A stretch of 10,886 nt of DNA from Bacteroidota bacterium (GTDB lineage Bacteria; Bacteroidota; Bacteroidia; Bacteroidales; Rikenellaceae), in NCBI GenBank assembly GCA_023413645.1, contig JAEZPN010000111.1:1-10886 (forward strand), written 5' to 3'. Positions 1 through 6,765 of this stretch are shown in pieces; the first letter of the stretch is position 1, and each line of letters starts with the position of its first letter. A program made the translations under genes and the position numbers. The notes under the pieces were generated by a model that ran no database searches, was not told where the DNA came from, and was given only the letters and a program-made list of their open reading frames with translations.

Positions 1-33
1 TGGTGGTAGAAGGCTGCAGCTACAACGCTCGGC

Positions 34-88
34 AAAAAAAATGCGGATAGGTTGTACTAAAGCGTACTACCTATTCGCATTTATTTTT
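34..88. terminator. Two-way intrinsic terminator downstream of the DksA-like gene
   Basis: A long hairpin occupies 41-80: 16 base pairs, one T-T mismatch (53/68), one G-T wobble (46/75) and a six-base loop TAAAGC at 58-63. It is flanked by an A-run at 34-40 and a T-rich run at 81-88, so RNA from either strand would end in a stem followed by U residues. On the minus strand it lies 44 bases past the stop of the DksA-like gene and is its likely terminator. The facing A and T runs suggest it also stops any rightward transcript. The same hairpin design recurs at 10801-10845. Confidence 0.75.
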
Positions 89-115
89 GTTAGCGGCAGT
101 AGATGTCTGCCTTAT
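41..115 (+). repeat. Copy A of a dispersed double-hairpin element
   Basis: The terminator hairpin (41-80) is followed by a second small hairpin, GGCAG/CTGCC at 95-99 and 107-111, and then TTAT at 112-115. Near the right end of the window the same order occurs in the same orientation: large hairpin with loop TAAGC, small GC hairpin, TTAT. The lower stems share CGGAT and ATTCG, and several stem pairs differ by compensating changes. Copy A ends close to the DksA-like stop codon. This may be a repeat family, or a shared terminator design conserved for structure; two copies cannot settle which. Confidence 0.55.
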
Positions 116-124
116 AGCGCCAAA

Positions 125-499
125 TTACTTGCGGGCGGTTTTTGCCTCGATACACTCGGTAGCATGGGGCACACGGAGCAAGCGCTCACGTGGAATGAGC
201 TTGCCGGTGGTCTTGCAGATACCGTAGGTCTTGTTCTTGATGCGCACGAGGGCCATCTCGAGGTTGCGGATGAACTTAGCCTGACGCTGCGCGAGTGAGC
301 CATACTCCTCACGTGAGAGCGTTGTGGCACCCTCCTCCATCACCTTGAAGGTGGGAGATGAGTCCTCGGTATCGTTCTCGTTGCTTGTAGCGGTACGCAA
401 CATATCGTAGTCGGCGCGTGCTGACGCCAATTTCTGCTCTATCAATAGACGGAACTCCTCAAGTTCTGCGTCGTTGTAACGTGTCTTCTCCTCTGCCAT
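125..499 (-). CDS. DksA/TraR-family transcription regulator with a degenerate zinc finger
   Basis: This encodes 124 residues when started at the ATG at 499-497 (MAEEK); an in-frame ATG 27 bases upstream would add an unconserved MITVLKHTI. The N-terminal half (about 8-90) is charged and helical, as expected for the coiled coil that DksA-type proteins push into the RNA polymerase secondary channel. An acidic DTEDSS at 43-48 could stand for the DxxDxA coil-tip motif (inference). The C-terminal end (about 93-119) matches the zinc-finger region. Of the four cysteine positions, C95 and C116 remain and the others are T98 and A119, so classical Cys4 zinc binding is unlikely. It is shorter than E. coli DksA (151 residues). 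It follows ileS, a neighbourhood I recall from other Bacteroidales, but has its own promoter region. Binding of RNA polymerase is inferred from the family. Confidence 0.88.
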   Translation of the reverse strand: MAEEKTRYNDAELEEFRLLIEQKLASARADYDMLRTATSNENDTEDSSPTFKVMEEGATTLSREEYGSLAQRQAKFIRNLEMALVRIKNKTYGICKTTGKLIPRERLLRVPHATECIEAKTARK

Positions 500-547
500 A
501 ATCGTATGTTTTAGTACGGTTATCATTCTTATAATAAGCGAAGTTAA

Positions 548-557
548 GCAAAAATTA
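548..557 (-). promoter_or_regulatory. Possible promoter -7 element of the DksA-like gene
   Basis: On the minus strand this reads TAATTTTTGC, close to the Bacteroidota TAnnTTTG box but one base too long between TA and TTTG. It lies about 50 bases before the ATG. The T-rich stretch further upstream gives no clear TTTG at the expected distance. A second, poorer candidate (AATATTTGC, about 562-575) lies just upstream. A promoter is expected here because a strong terminator separates this gene from ileS. Confidence 0.35.
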
Positions 558-619
558 TGAAACGTGCAAATATTCTTCGGAAAAAAAGAGAAATGAGGAA
601 GAGAGCACTACGCCATTTA

Positions 620-659
620 CCTATATAATAAAAGAGTGCAGCCATGTGACTGCACTCTT
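620..659 (-). terminator. Intrinsic terminator of the yebC-ileS transcript
   Basis: The arms AAGAGTGCAG (632-641) and CTGCACTCTT (650-659) form a perfect 10-pair stem with an 8-base loop. On the minus strand it is followed by a T-rich run (620-631). It begins 21 bases after the ileS stop codon and separates ileS from the DksA-like gene. Confidence 0.85.
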
Positions 660-680
660 GGAGATTGTTATATCGGACTA

Positions 681-3600
681 TTAAGCCTTAGTAACTGCGA
701 TCTTGAGGGCCACCTCGTCGATGTCGGTGTCGACAACGAAGGCACCTGCGGGAGTAGCAGCAACCTTAACATCCACAGCGAGTGTCTGCTGTGCGATGTA
801 CTGTGCGAAGCTCTCAACTGCAGCAGCGGTAAGGTCGTTAGACTCAATCTCCACACGAATCTTATCGGTTACCTCGAAGCCAGACTCCTTACGGATGTTC
901 TGGATGCGGTTTACGAGCTCGCGGGCAACACCCTCGCGCTTAAGCTCCTCAGTGATGGTAATATCGAGGGCTACAGTGATCTTACCCTCCGATGCTACCA
1001 ACCAGCCGGGCATATCCTCCGACGTAATCTCGAAGTCGGCAGCTGTAACGACAACCTTCTCGCCATTGAGGTCGAGTGTTGTCTCCTCGTTAGCCTCGAT
1101 CTCTGCAATCTGCTCCTGAGTGAACTGCGCGATGAGCGCCGACATAGCCTTAGCGTGTGGCGCATAGCGCTGGCAGAAGTGCTTAAAGTTGAGCTTGATA
1201 CGCTTAGTGATGATACCAGTAGTATCTGTGATAAGCTCTACATCCTTGATGTTAACCTCGTTCATGATAAGTGCACGAACAGCCTCGATGCGTGCTGCCA
1301 TCTCCTTATCAAGTACGGGGATGATAATCTTCGAAAGTGGCTTACGCACGTTGATATTCACCTTGCGGCGCAATGCGAGTACCATAGATGACACCTGCTG
1401 TGAGAGCGCTGTGCGTGCCTCGAGCTCACGGTTGATGAGTGCCTCGTTGCACTTAGGATACTCTGCGAGGTGCACTGAAGACTCTGCGTGGCGACCACTT
1501 GCTGCGTTGAGGTCGCAGAAGATGCGGTCGGTGATGAATGGTGCGATAGGCGCAGCAAGCATAGCGACAGTCTCCAAGCAAGTGTAGAGAGTCTGGTATG
1601 CTGCGAGCTTATCCTCGTTCATCGAGCCACCCCAGAAACGCTTACGGTTCAAGCGCACGTACCAGTTAGAGAGGTTCTCGTTCACGAAGGCGTCGATGCG
1701 ACGTGCTGCAGGTGTTGGGTCGTACTCCTCGAGCGATGCGGTTACATCGCGGATGAGAGAGTTGAGCTCCGACAAAATCCAGCGGTCGATCTCGGGACGG
1801 TTCTCCACGGGAATCTCTGCCTCGGCGCCTGTGAAGCCGTCGATGTTAGCATAGAGCGCGAAGAATGAGTATGTGTTGTAGAGCGTACCGAAGAACTTAC
1901 GGCGGCACTCGTCAACGCCATCCACGTCAAACTTGAGGTTGTCCCAAGGCTGTGAGTTCGAAATCATGTACCAGCGTGTAGCATCTGCACCGTACTTCTT
2001 CAATACCTCGAATGGGTCTACGGCGTTACCGAGACGCTTAGACATCTTGTTACCGTTCTTGTCGAGCACCAAGCCGTTAGAGATGATGTTCTTGAACGCT
2101 ACAGAGTCGAAGAGCATGGTAGCGATTGCGTGGAGCGTATAGAACCAACCACGTGTCTGGTCAACACCCTCAGCGATGAAGTCTGCGGGATATACCTGGT
2201 CGAAGCCCTCCTTATTCTCGAAGGGGTAGTGTACCTGTGCGTAGGGCATAGCACCTGAGTCGAACCATACGTCGATGAGGTCGGGCTCACGACGCATAGG
2301 CTCACCCTTAGATGATACCAACACGATGTTATCTACATATGGACGGTGGAGGTCAATATTCTTAGTAGAGTAGTTCTCCTTTGACATATCGCCAACCACG
2401 AAGTTCTTGTATGGGTTCTCGGTCATCACACCAGCAGCTACAGCCTTCTCGATCTCGGCGATAAGCTCCTCAACAGAGCCGATGCACTTCAACTCCGTGC
2501 GGTCCTCGGTAGCCCAGATGGGGAGGGGTGTGCCCCAGAAGCGTGAGCGTGAGAGGTTCCAGTCGTTGATGTTCTCGAGCCACTTGCCAAAGCGACCTGT
2601 ACCTGTGCTCTCGGGCTTCCAGTAGATGGTCTTGTTGAGATCCATCATGCGCTCACGAAGCGCAGTTGTGCGGATGAACCATGAGTCCAAGGGGTAGTAC
2701 AACACAGGCTTATCTGTACGCCAGCAGTGTGGGTAGTTATGGGTGTGCTTCTCAATCTTGAAGACCTTGTTAGTCTCCTTAAGGCGGATTGAGATGTAGA
2801 TGTCGAGGTTCTCGGCAGCTGCTGCAGCCTTCTCGTCATAGCGACCATCCACGGTGTACTGGGGATCGTAAGCGTTCTTCACGAAGCGACCCTCATACTC
2901 GTTGTAGTCAGCGTTAATGCACTCCTTAACAAACTTCTCGTCGAGCTCCTCAGTGAGGAAGAACTTACCAGTGAAGTCAACCATGGGGCGAGTTTCGCCG
3001 CGCTTGTTAATCATAAAGAGCGATGGGATGCCAGCCTGGCGTGCTACGAAGGCATCATCAGCACCAAACGTTGGCGCGATGTGTACGATACCTGTACCAT
3101 CCTCAACTGTTACGTAGTCACCGAGGATTACGCGGAATGCCTTAGCCGAAGCCTCTGTCCAGTTGCCATTCTCGTCTGCCTCAACGGGCTTAACCCATGG
3201 CAAGAGCTGCTCGTAGTGCATACCCTCGAGCTCTGTACCCTTCCACTTGCCTACAACCTCGAATGGGATGAGCTTGTCGCCCACCTTATACTCCTCAAGG
3301 GCGATGCCCTCAGCCTTCTTGTTGAAGATAGAGTACAAAAGTGGCTCAGCCACTACGGCTGTAATCTTCTCTGCGGTGTAGGGGTTGAAAGTGCGAACTG
3401 CTACGTAGTCGTACTTGGGACCCACGCAGAGTGCTGTGTTTGAAGGAAGTGTCCAAGGTGTTGTTGTCCACGCGAGGAACACGGGTGTACCCCAACCCTC
3501 CATCTCAGCCTTAGGCTCAAGAATACGGAACTGTGCAGTACATGTTGTATCCTTAACATCGCGGTAGCAGCCTGGTTGGTTGAGCTCGTGTGTCGAGAGA

Positions 3601-4166
3601 CCTGTGCCCGCTGCGGGTGAGTAGGGCTGAATAGTGTAGCCCTTGTAGAGAAGGTTCTTCTCGTAGAGCTGCTTCAAGAGCCACCAGAGTGTCTCAATAA
3701 ACTTGTTGTCGTAGGTGATATATGGATCATCCATGTTCACCCAGTAGCCCATCTTACGTGTGAGGTCCTCCCATACGTCGGTGAACTCCATCACAGCCTC
3801 GCGGCACTGCTGGTTGTACTCCTCGATGGTGATCTTCTTGCCGATATCCTCCTTTGTGATGCCAAGCTTCTTCTCTACGCCGAGCTCTACGGGGAGACCA
3901 TGTGTATCCCAGCCCGCCTTACGGTGTACGAGGTAGCCCTGCTGAGTCTTGTAACGGCAGAATACGTCTTTGATGGTACGCGCCATAACGTGGTGAATAC
4001 CGGGCATACCATTTGCTGAGGGGGGACCCTCATAGAATACGAACGTGGGATGACCCTCACGTGTTGTGATGCTCTTATGGAAGGTGTCGTCCTGGGTCCA
4101 GCGTGCCAACATCTCATCAGCTACGCCAGCCAAGTCAAGACCCTTATATTCGTTGAACTTTGCCAT
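681..4166 (-). CDS. ileS: Isoleucine--tRNA ligase, long type 2 form
   Basis: This 1161-residue class I aminoacyl-tRNA synthetase charges tRNA-Ile in the cytoplasm. The adenylation motif is present in an altered order, GIHH at residues 56-59 instead of HxGH, followed by GWDTHGLPVE (85-94), a form typical of the type 2 enzyme. The CP1 editing domain shows WTTTPWTLPSN (233-243) and GTGIVHIAPTFGADD (357-371), so hydrolysis of misformed Val-tRNA should work. KMSKR is at 707-711 and DRWILSEL, at the entry to the anticodon-binding domain, at 794-801. The long C-terminal part has no cysteine-rich zinc tail, unlike type 1 enzymes such as that of E. coli. Type 2 enzymes are known for low sensitivity to mupirocin. 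The gene begins 22 bases after yebC and shares its transcript. The ATG at 4166 opens the conserved N-terminus and has no Shine-Dalgarno site. Confidence 0.98.
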   Translation of the reverse strand: MAKFNEYKGLDLAGVADEMLARWTQDDTFHKSITTREGHPTFVFYEGPPSANGMPGIHHVMARTIKDVFCRYKTQQGYLVHRKAGWDTHGLPVELGVEKKLGITKEDIGKKITIEEYNQQCREAVMEFTDVWEDLTRKMGYWVNMDDPYITYDNKFIETLWWLLKQLYEKNLLYKGYTIQPYSPAAGTGLSTHELNQPGCYRDVKDTTCTAQFRILEPKAEMEGWGTPVFLAWTTTPWTLPSNTALCVGPKYDYVAVRTFNPYTAEKITAVVAEPLLYSIFNKKAEGIALEEYKVGDKLIPFEVVGKWKGTELEGMHYEQLLPWVKPVEADENGNWTEASAKAFRVILGDYVTVEDGTGIVHIAPTFGADDAFVARQAGIPSLFMINKRGETRPMVDFTGKFFLTEELDEKFVKECINADYNEYEGRFVKNAYDPQYTVDGRYDEKAAAAAENLDIYISIRLKETNKVFKIEKHTHNYPHCWRTDKPVLYYPLDSWFIRTTALRERMMDLNKTIYWKPESTGTGRFGKWLENINDWNLSRSRFWGTPLPIWATEDRTELKCIGSVEELIAEIEKAVAAGVMTENPYKNFVVGDMSKENYSTKNIDLHRPYVDNIVLVSSKGEPMRREPDLIDVWFDSGAMPYAQVHYPFENKEGFDQVYPADFIAEGVDQTRGWFYTLHAIATMLFDSVAFKNIISNGLVLDKNGNKMSKRLGNAVDPFEVLKKYGADATRWYMISNSQPWDNLKFDVDGVDECRRKFFGTLYNTYSFFALYANIDGFTGAEAEIPVENRPEIDRWILSELNSLIRDVTASLEEYDPTPAARRIDAFVNENLSNWYVRLNRKRFWGGSMNEDKLAAYQTLYTCLETVAMLAAPIAPFITDRIFCDLNAASGRHAESSVHLAEYPKCNEALINRELEARTALSQQVSSMVLALRRKVNINVRKPLSKIIIPVLDKEMAARIEAVRALIMNEVNIKDVELITDTTGIITKRIKLNFKHFCQRYAPHAKAMSALIAQFTQEQIAEIEANEETTLDLNGEKVVVTAADFEITSEDMPGWLVASEGKITVALDITITEELKREGVARELVNRIQNIRKESGFEVTDKIRVEIESNDLTAAAVESFAQYIAQQTLAVDVKVAATPAGAFVVDTDIDEVALKIAVTKA

Positions 4167-4188
4167 AGTTAAATGCTAATTGTAGGTA

Positions 4189-4929
4189 TTACTCCTCATC
4201 GCCCTCGTCCTCATCAGACTCGGCCATTGTGGTATATACGTTTGTTACGTCGTCATCCTCCTCAAGGTGCTCGATAAGCTTGTTTACAGCCTCACGCTCC
4301 TCAGGTGTGAGCTCCTTAGTGTCGGTAGGAACACGTACTGCCTCACCAGATACGAGCTCGAAGCCCTTAGCCTCAATCCATGTCTGAATCTGGCCGAATG
4401 ACTCGTAAGCAGCATATACTGTTACCTCACCCTCATCAGCGTAGAACTCGTCAACACCGAAGTCGATCATCTCGAGCTCCATCTCCTCGAGGTCTACGCC
4501 CTCGGTAGGCTTGAACTTAAATACGCACTTGTGCTCGAACATGAAGCCTACAGAACCTGATGTACCGAGTGTACCACCATACTTGTTGAAGTACATACGA
4601 ACAGATGCTACGGTACGGTTTGTGTTGTCGGTAGCAGTCTCCACCAACACAGCAATACCGTGAGGACCGTAACCCTCGTAGATCATCTCTTTGTAGTCAG
4701 CAGCATCCTTATCTGTTGCACGCTTGATAGCACGCTCTACGTTCTCCTTGGGCATGTTCTCGGCCTTAGCGTTCTGGATAAGAAGGCGGAGGCGGAGGTT
4801 AGATGAGGGGTCTGGACCCGATGCCTTTACAGCCATCTCAATCTCCTTACCGATCTTTGTAAATACACGCGCCATGTGTCCCCAGCGCTTCATTTTTCTC
4901 GCCTTGCGATACTCAAATGCTCTTCCCAT
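4189..4929 (-). CDS. YebC/TACO1-family translation or regulatory factor
   Basis: The 246 residues match the usual YebC length. Family landmarks are a basic N-terminus (MGRAFEYRKARKMKRW), DPSSNLRLRLLIQNAKAENM and NVERAIKR at about 40-70, YEGYGPHGIAVLVET (about 84-98) and the GTLGTSGSVGFMFEHK stretch near 118-133. The C-terminus ends in a run of Asp and Glu. YebC/TACO1 proteins have been described as helping ribosomes through difficult (for example proline-rich) sequences and, in other reports, as DNA-binding transcription regulators; the sequence does not tell which applies here. It is the first gene of the leftward yebC-ileS unit. Pairing with ileS fits a role in translation. The start at 4929 is the only ATG that keeps the conserved N-terminus. 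Confidence 0.95.
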   Translation of the reverse strand: MGRAFEYRKARKMKRWGHMARVFTKIGKEIEMAVKASGPDPSSNLRLRLLIQNAKAENMPKENVERAIKRATDKDAADYKEMIYEGYGPHGIAVLVETATDNTNRTVASVRMYFNKYGGTLGTSGSVGFMFEHKCVFKFKPTEGVDLEEMELEMIDFGVDEFYADEGEVTVYAAYESFGQIQTWIEAKGFELVSGEAVRVPTDTKELTPEEREAVNKLIEHLEEDDDVTNVYTTMAESDEDEGDEE

Positions 4930-4987
4930 AATTTTACGTTTTTATATTTTTAGTTGCTTTTATACCTCTTATATATAAACAATAGCG

Positions 4988-5018
4988 CAAAGATAGTAAA
5001 AAAAATTAGAAATTGAAA
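4988..5018 (-). promoter_or_regulatory. Promoter of the yebC-ileS operon
   Basis: On the minus strand TATCTTTG (4988-4995) matches the Bacteroidota -7 consensus TAnnTTTG exactly. A 19-base spacer separates it from TTTC (5015-5018), three of four bases of the -33 TTTG. The -7 box lies 58 bases before the yebC ATG, leaving a leader of about 50 bases. Confidence 0.65.
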
Positions 5019-5046
5019 TGAGAAAAGCAGAAAAAAAGCGTTTAGT

Positions 5047-5129
5047 TTTAGAGAATTTAGGGTACGCAGAGAGTTATGAGTGGAGTGCTATTTAACCCTA
5101 AATTACCTAATTTCTCTAAACTCCCTAAA
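5047..5129. repeat. Inverted array of 9-base units (consensus TTTAGGGAN)
   Basis: Two units on the plus strand (5047-5055, 5056-5064) face four units on the minus strand (5094-5102, 5103-5111, 5112-5120, 5121-5129). Minus-strand units read TTTAGGGAG, TTTAGAGAA, ATTAGGTAA and TTTAGGGTT. Because the two groups point at each other, the region can fold into an imperfect hairpin. Arrays of the same unit occur at 5478-5504 and 10629-10730. Function unknown. Confidence 0.6.
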
Positions 5130-5232
5130 AAATATTAGCCTTGCCGCCCTACCCTCAACCCCCTCTCAGACAGCACTCTAAGGGTGATTTGATAAAAATT
5201 TGCAAAAATTATTGAAATTTTTTAATAAAATA

Positions 5233-5264
5233 TTTGCACAATTAAAAAATACCCTTTACCTTTG
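5233..5264 (+). promoter_or_regulatory. Near-consensus Bacteroidota promoter for a probable small RNA
   Basis: TTTG (5233-5236), a 20-base spacer, and TACCTTTG (5257-5264) give a perfect TTTG/TAnnTTTG pair. The upstream 40 bases are almost pure A/T, which could act as an UP-like element. This is the best promoter match in the window. Transcription should begin near 5270-5273. It lies more than 300 bases before the next protein gene, which has its own promoter, so its product is probably the structured RNA that follows. Confidence 0.75.
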
Positions 5265-5270
5265 CAGCGA

Positions 5271-5424
5271 AGTTTTAAGGTTCATTTAGGTTAGTAGTTT
5301 TAGGTTGGAGAGGTCAATCGATGGGTATGACACAGGTTGCATGCTTTAAACCAATAGGTTAGAGATGCAAGCTTTGTCAGAAGAACTAAAAGTTCTGCAC
5401 CCTTCGGTTGCCTCATTTTTTTTG
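5271..5424 (+). ncRNA. Probable small structured RNA, family not recognised
   Basis: The stretch runs from a near-consensus promoter to a T8 run. Its core is one long interrupted hairpin at 5328-5379: TGACA with TGTCA, AG with CT, TTGCAT (5337-5342) with ATGCAA (5365-5370), CTTT with AGAG, and AACC with GGTT closing an AATA loop. A second hairpin, AGAACT/AGTTCT, is at 5382-5396, and a weak third precedes the T-run. The first 55 bases look mostly unpaired and carry two TTTAGGTT words (5285, 5299). I do not see tRNA, SRP RNA, RNase P or tmRNA signatures. A long broken rod with a leading promoter would be compatible with a 6S-like RNA, but this is only a guess. The start and end are estimates from the promoter and T-run. 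Confidence 0.5.
5397..5423 (+). terminator. Probable terminator of the small RNA
   Basis: A short imperfect stem (5397-5402 with 5406-5411, one C-T mismatch) is followed after CTCA by eight T residues (5416-5423). The stem is weak. GAG and GCAA at 5362-5370 could instead pair with TTGCCTC (5408-5414), with an AT bulge, in competition with the main hairpin; this would place a longer-range stem directly before the T-run. Confidence 0.45.
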
Positions 5425-5477
5425 CATGTACCGAACCTGAAGAGCACGTCAATCCCCACACATGACTGCGATTTAAG

Positions 5478-5504
5478 TCCCCTAAATTCACTAAATTTTC
5501 CAAT
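5478..5504 (-). repeat. Short array of the same 9-base unit
   Basis: Three consecutive 9-base units, TCCCCTAAA, TTCACTAAA and the decayed TTTTCCAAT, lie in the minus-strand orientation between the small RNA and the glycosyltransferase promoter. They match the unit of the arrays at 5047-5129 and 10629-10730. Confidence 0.45.
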
Positions 5505-5518
5505 CACCCCCTCTCCCA

Positions 5519-5549
5519 TTTCCGTTTTCCATTTTTTTTGCTATCTTTG
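5519..5549 (+). promoter_or_regulatory. Promoter of the glycosyltransferase gene
   Basis: TATCTTTG (5542-5549) is an exact TAnnTTTG box, with TTTC (5519-5522) 19 bases upstream. This is the same pair of elements and spacing as the yebC-ileS promoter. The start codon is 43 bases past the -7 box, giving a leader of roughly 35 bases. Confidence 0.65.
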
Positions 5550-5592
5550 CGAGGTATATGTGCCAGCTACAATGTAGGCCGAGCAAAAAACG

Positions 5593-6750
5593 ATGAAACG
5601 TAGCATCACCATAGGCTTCGACGCAAGATATGCAATGTCCGACCACGAAGAGTTCGGCCGATACAGCCGTCTCGTTATCGAAGCGATGGCCCTTGCAGCA
5701 CCCCGTTACACATACTTCCGCTCATACGTACCTCTACGTGCCCCACACCTAGACTACGAGAGGATAGAGCAACTCCACAACATCGAAACAATGGAGCCCG
5801 ACGGCGCTATATGGCGCAAGCTACGACTACCATGGCGCATATGGCACGTCGCTAACGATTTACACAACGGCAATGTAGAGCTATACCACGGCCTTGCTGA
5901 GCATATACCCATGTGCCTAGATAAGCACAACATACGCAGCGTAGTGACCATCCACAACATGGAGTTTCTCTACGACACCACCTTTGCAAACTCCCCCGAA
6001 CATCTTTCACACCGCCTATATATGGGCCGCATGCTCCACCGCGTAGACCGCATCGTAGCGGTGAGCGAGTGCGTAAAGCGCGACATCACAAAACACTTCC
6101 GCATATACCCCGAGAAGGTCGATGTCATCTACCCCGGCGTGGCAAAGCGCTACAATAAAGAGCTGTGCGAGGAGTACCTCGATGCTGTGCGAGAGAAATA
6201 CAACCTACCAAAAAATTACATATTAAGCGTCGGCATGCAACTCGAGCGACGCTCTATGATTAAGGTAGTCAACATCTTACCACTCATAGATAATGAGACA
6301 CACTACGTCATCGTGGGTCGCACAACATCGCACACAACACGCCTTAAGCGCGCAGCACAAGAGCTCGGCGTAAGTAACCGACTGCATATAATCGAGCACA
6401 TACCCGAAGAGGATATGCCCGCACTATATCGCAACGCTTCAGTTCTCATCAACCTCTCGCGCTACGAAGGCTTCGCGACACACATCGCCGAGGCCATGGC
6501 CGTGGGTACACCCGTAATCACAACACGTTCTTCAAGCATGGAGGAGGTAGCTGACAACGCAGCGCTATACATCAACCCCAACAACCGCGACGAGCTCGTA
6601 AACGCCATACACCTACTTACCGATGGCGGCGAGCTACGCCAGATACTAACAACACTTGGCCGCCGTCAGGTGACACGTTTTAGACCCGAGGTCGTAGCCT
6701 ACAACCTCATAAATTGCTACCGCCGTCTCGACGTCGATATACGCGGATAG
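5593..6750 (+). CDS. GT4-family (GT-B fold) glycosyltransferase
   Basis: The 385 residues have the two-domain layout of GT4 retaining enzymes, which move a sugar from a nucleotide-sugar donor to an acceptor. N-terminal domain: GFDARYAMSDHEEFGRYSR (8-26), LYHGLAEHIP (97-106), VVTIHNMEF (117-125) and VDRIVAVSECVKRDI (151-165). C-terminal donor domain: YILSVGMQLERRS after about residue 208, and EGFATHIAEAMAVGTPVI beginning at 292, which supplies the EX7E pair E292 and E300. The usual GFGLP form is replaced by GFATH. No signal peptide or membrane segment is seen, so it probably acts on the cytoplasmic face. It has its own promoter and no cell-surface polysaccharide genes beside it. It uses ATA, CTA and AGC codons more freely than its neighbours, as expected for lower expression or a different history. 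Donor and acceptor cannot be named. Confidence 0.9.
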   Translation: MKRSITIGFDARYAMSDHEEFGRYSRLVIEAMALAAPRYTYFRSYVPLRAPHLDYERIEQLHNIETMEPDGAIWRKLRLPWRIWHVANDLHNGNVELYHGLAEHIPMCLDKHNIRSVVTIHNMEFLYDTTFANSPEHLSHRLYMGRMLHRVDRIVAVSECVKRDITKHFRIYPEKVDVIYPGVAKRYNKELCEEYLDAVREKYNLPKNYILSVGMQLERRSMIKVVNILPLIDNETHYVIVGRTTSHTTRLKRAAQELGVSNRLHIIEHIPEEDMPALYRNASVLINLSRYEGFATHIAEAMAVGTPVITTRSSSMEEVADNAALYINPNNRDELVNAIHLLTDGGELRQILTTLGRRQVTRFRPEVVAYNLINCYRRLDVDIRG

Positions 6751-6765
6751 CAAAGAGTAAAACAG

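Larger units (their letters stand above)
4930..5592. other. 663-base intergenic region between divergent genes, without a protein gene
   Basis: From left to right it holds the yebC leader and promoter, a 9-base inverted repeat array (5047-5129), a C-rich then strongly A/T-rich stretch (about 5130-5232) with nothing I can name, a near-consensus promoter (5233-5264), a probable small RNA with terminator (5271-5424), a stretch with no clear feature (5425-5477), a second 9-base array (5478-5504), and the glycosyltransferase promoter (5519-5549). Open frames inside it show no protein-like composition. Confidence 0.7.

Noticed and set aside
41..111. Integron attC site
   Set aside because: The palindrome lacks the RYYYAAC/GTTRRRY core boxes and extrahelical bases expected of attC, and no integrase or cassette layout is present.
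636..1391. A 251-codon open frame on the plus strand across the 3' end of ileS
   Set aside because: It is entirely antisense to conserved ileS codons. Its Leu/Cys/Ser-rich composition is what the reverse strand of a biased gene gives, and it begins inside the ileS terminator.
681..4166. Acquired mupirocin-resistance gene (mupA-type)
   Set aside because: It is the only ileS visible, is joined to yebC in a housekeeping setting, and matches its neighbours in codon style. The long type 2 form appears native to this lineage.
5047..5129. CRISPR or telomere-like array
   Set aside because: Units are only 9 bases with no spacers, and TTTAGGG-like words in a bacterial intergenic region, with drift and inversion, do not indicate a telomere.
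5328..5379. tRNA or SRP RNA in the structured intergenic segment
   Set aside because: There is no cloverleaf, no GGTTCRA arm and no SRP tip motif. The fold is a single interrupted rod.
5300..5577. Short open frames of 67-70 codons on both strands in the yebC-glycosyltransferase gap
   Set aside because: They cross a probable RNA gene, a T8 run and a promoter, have no protein-like pattern and no start context.
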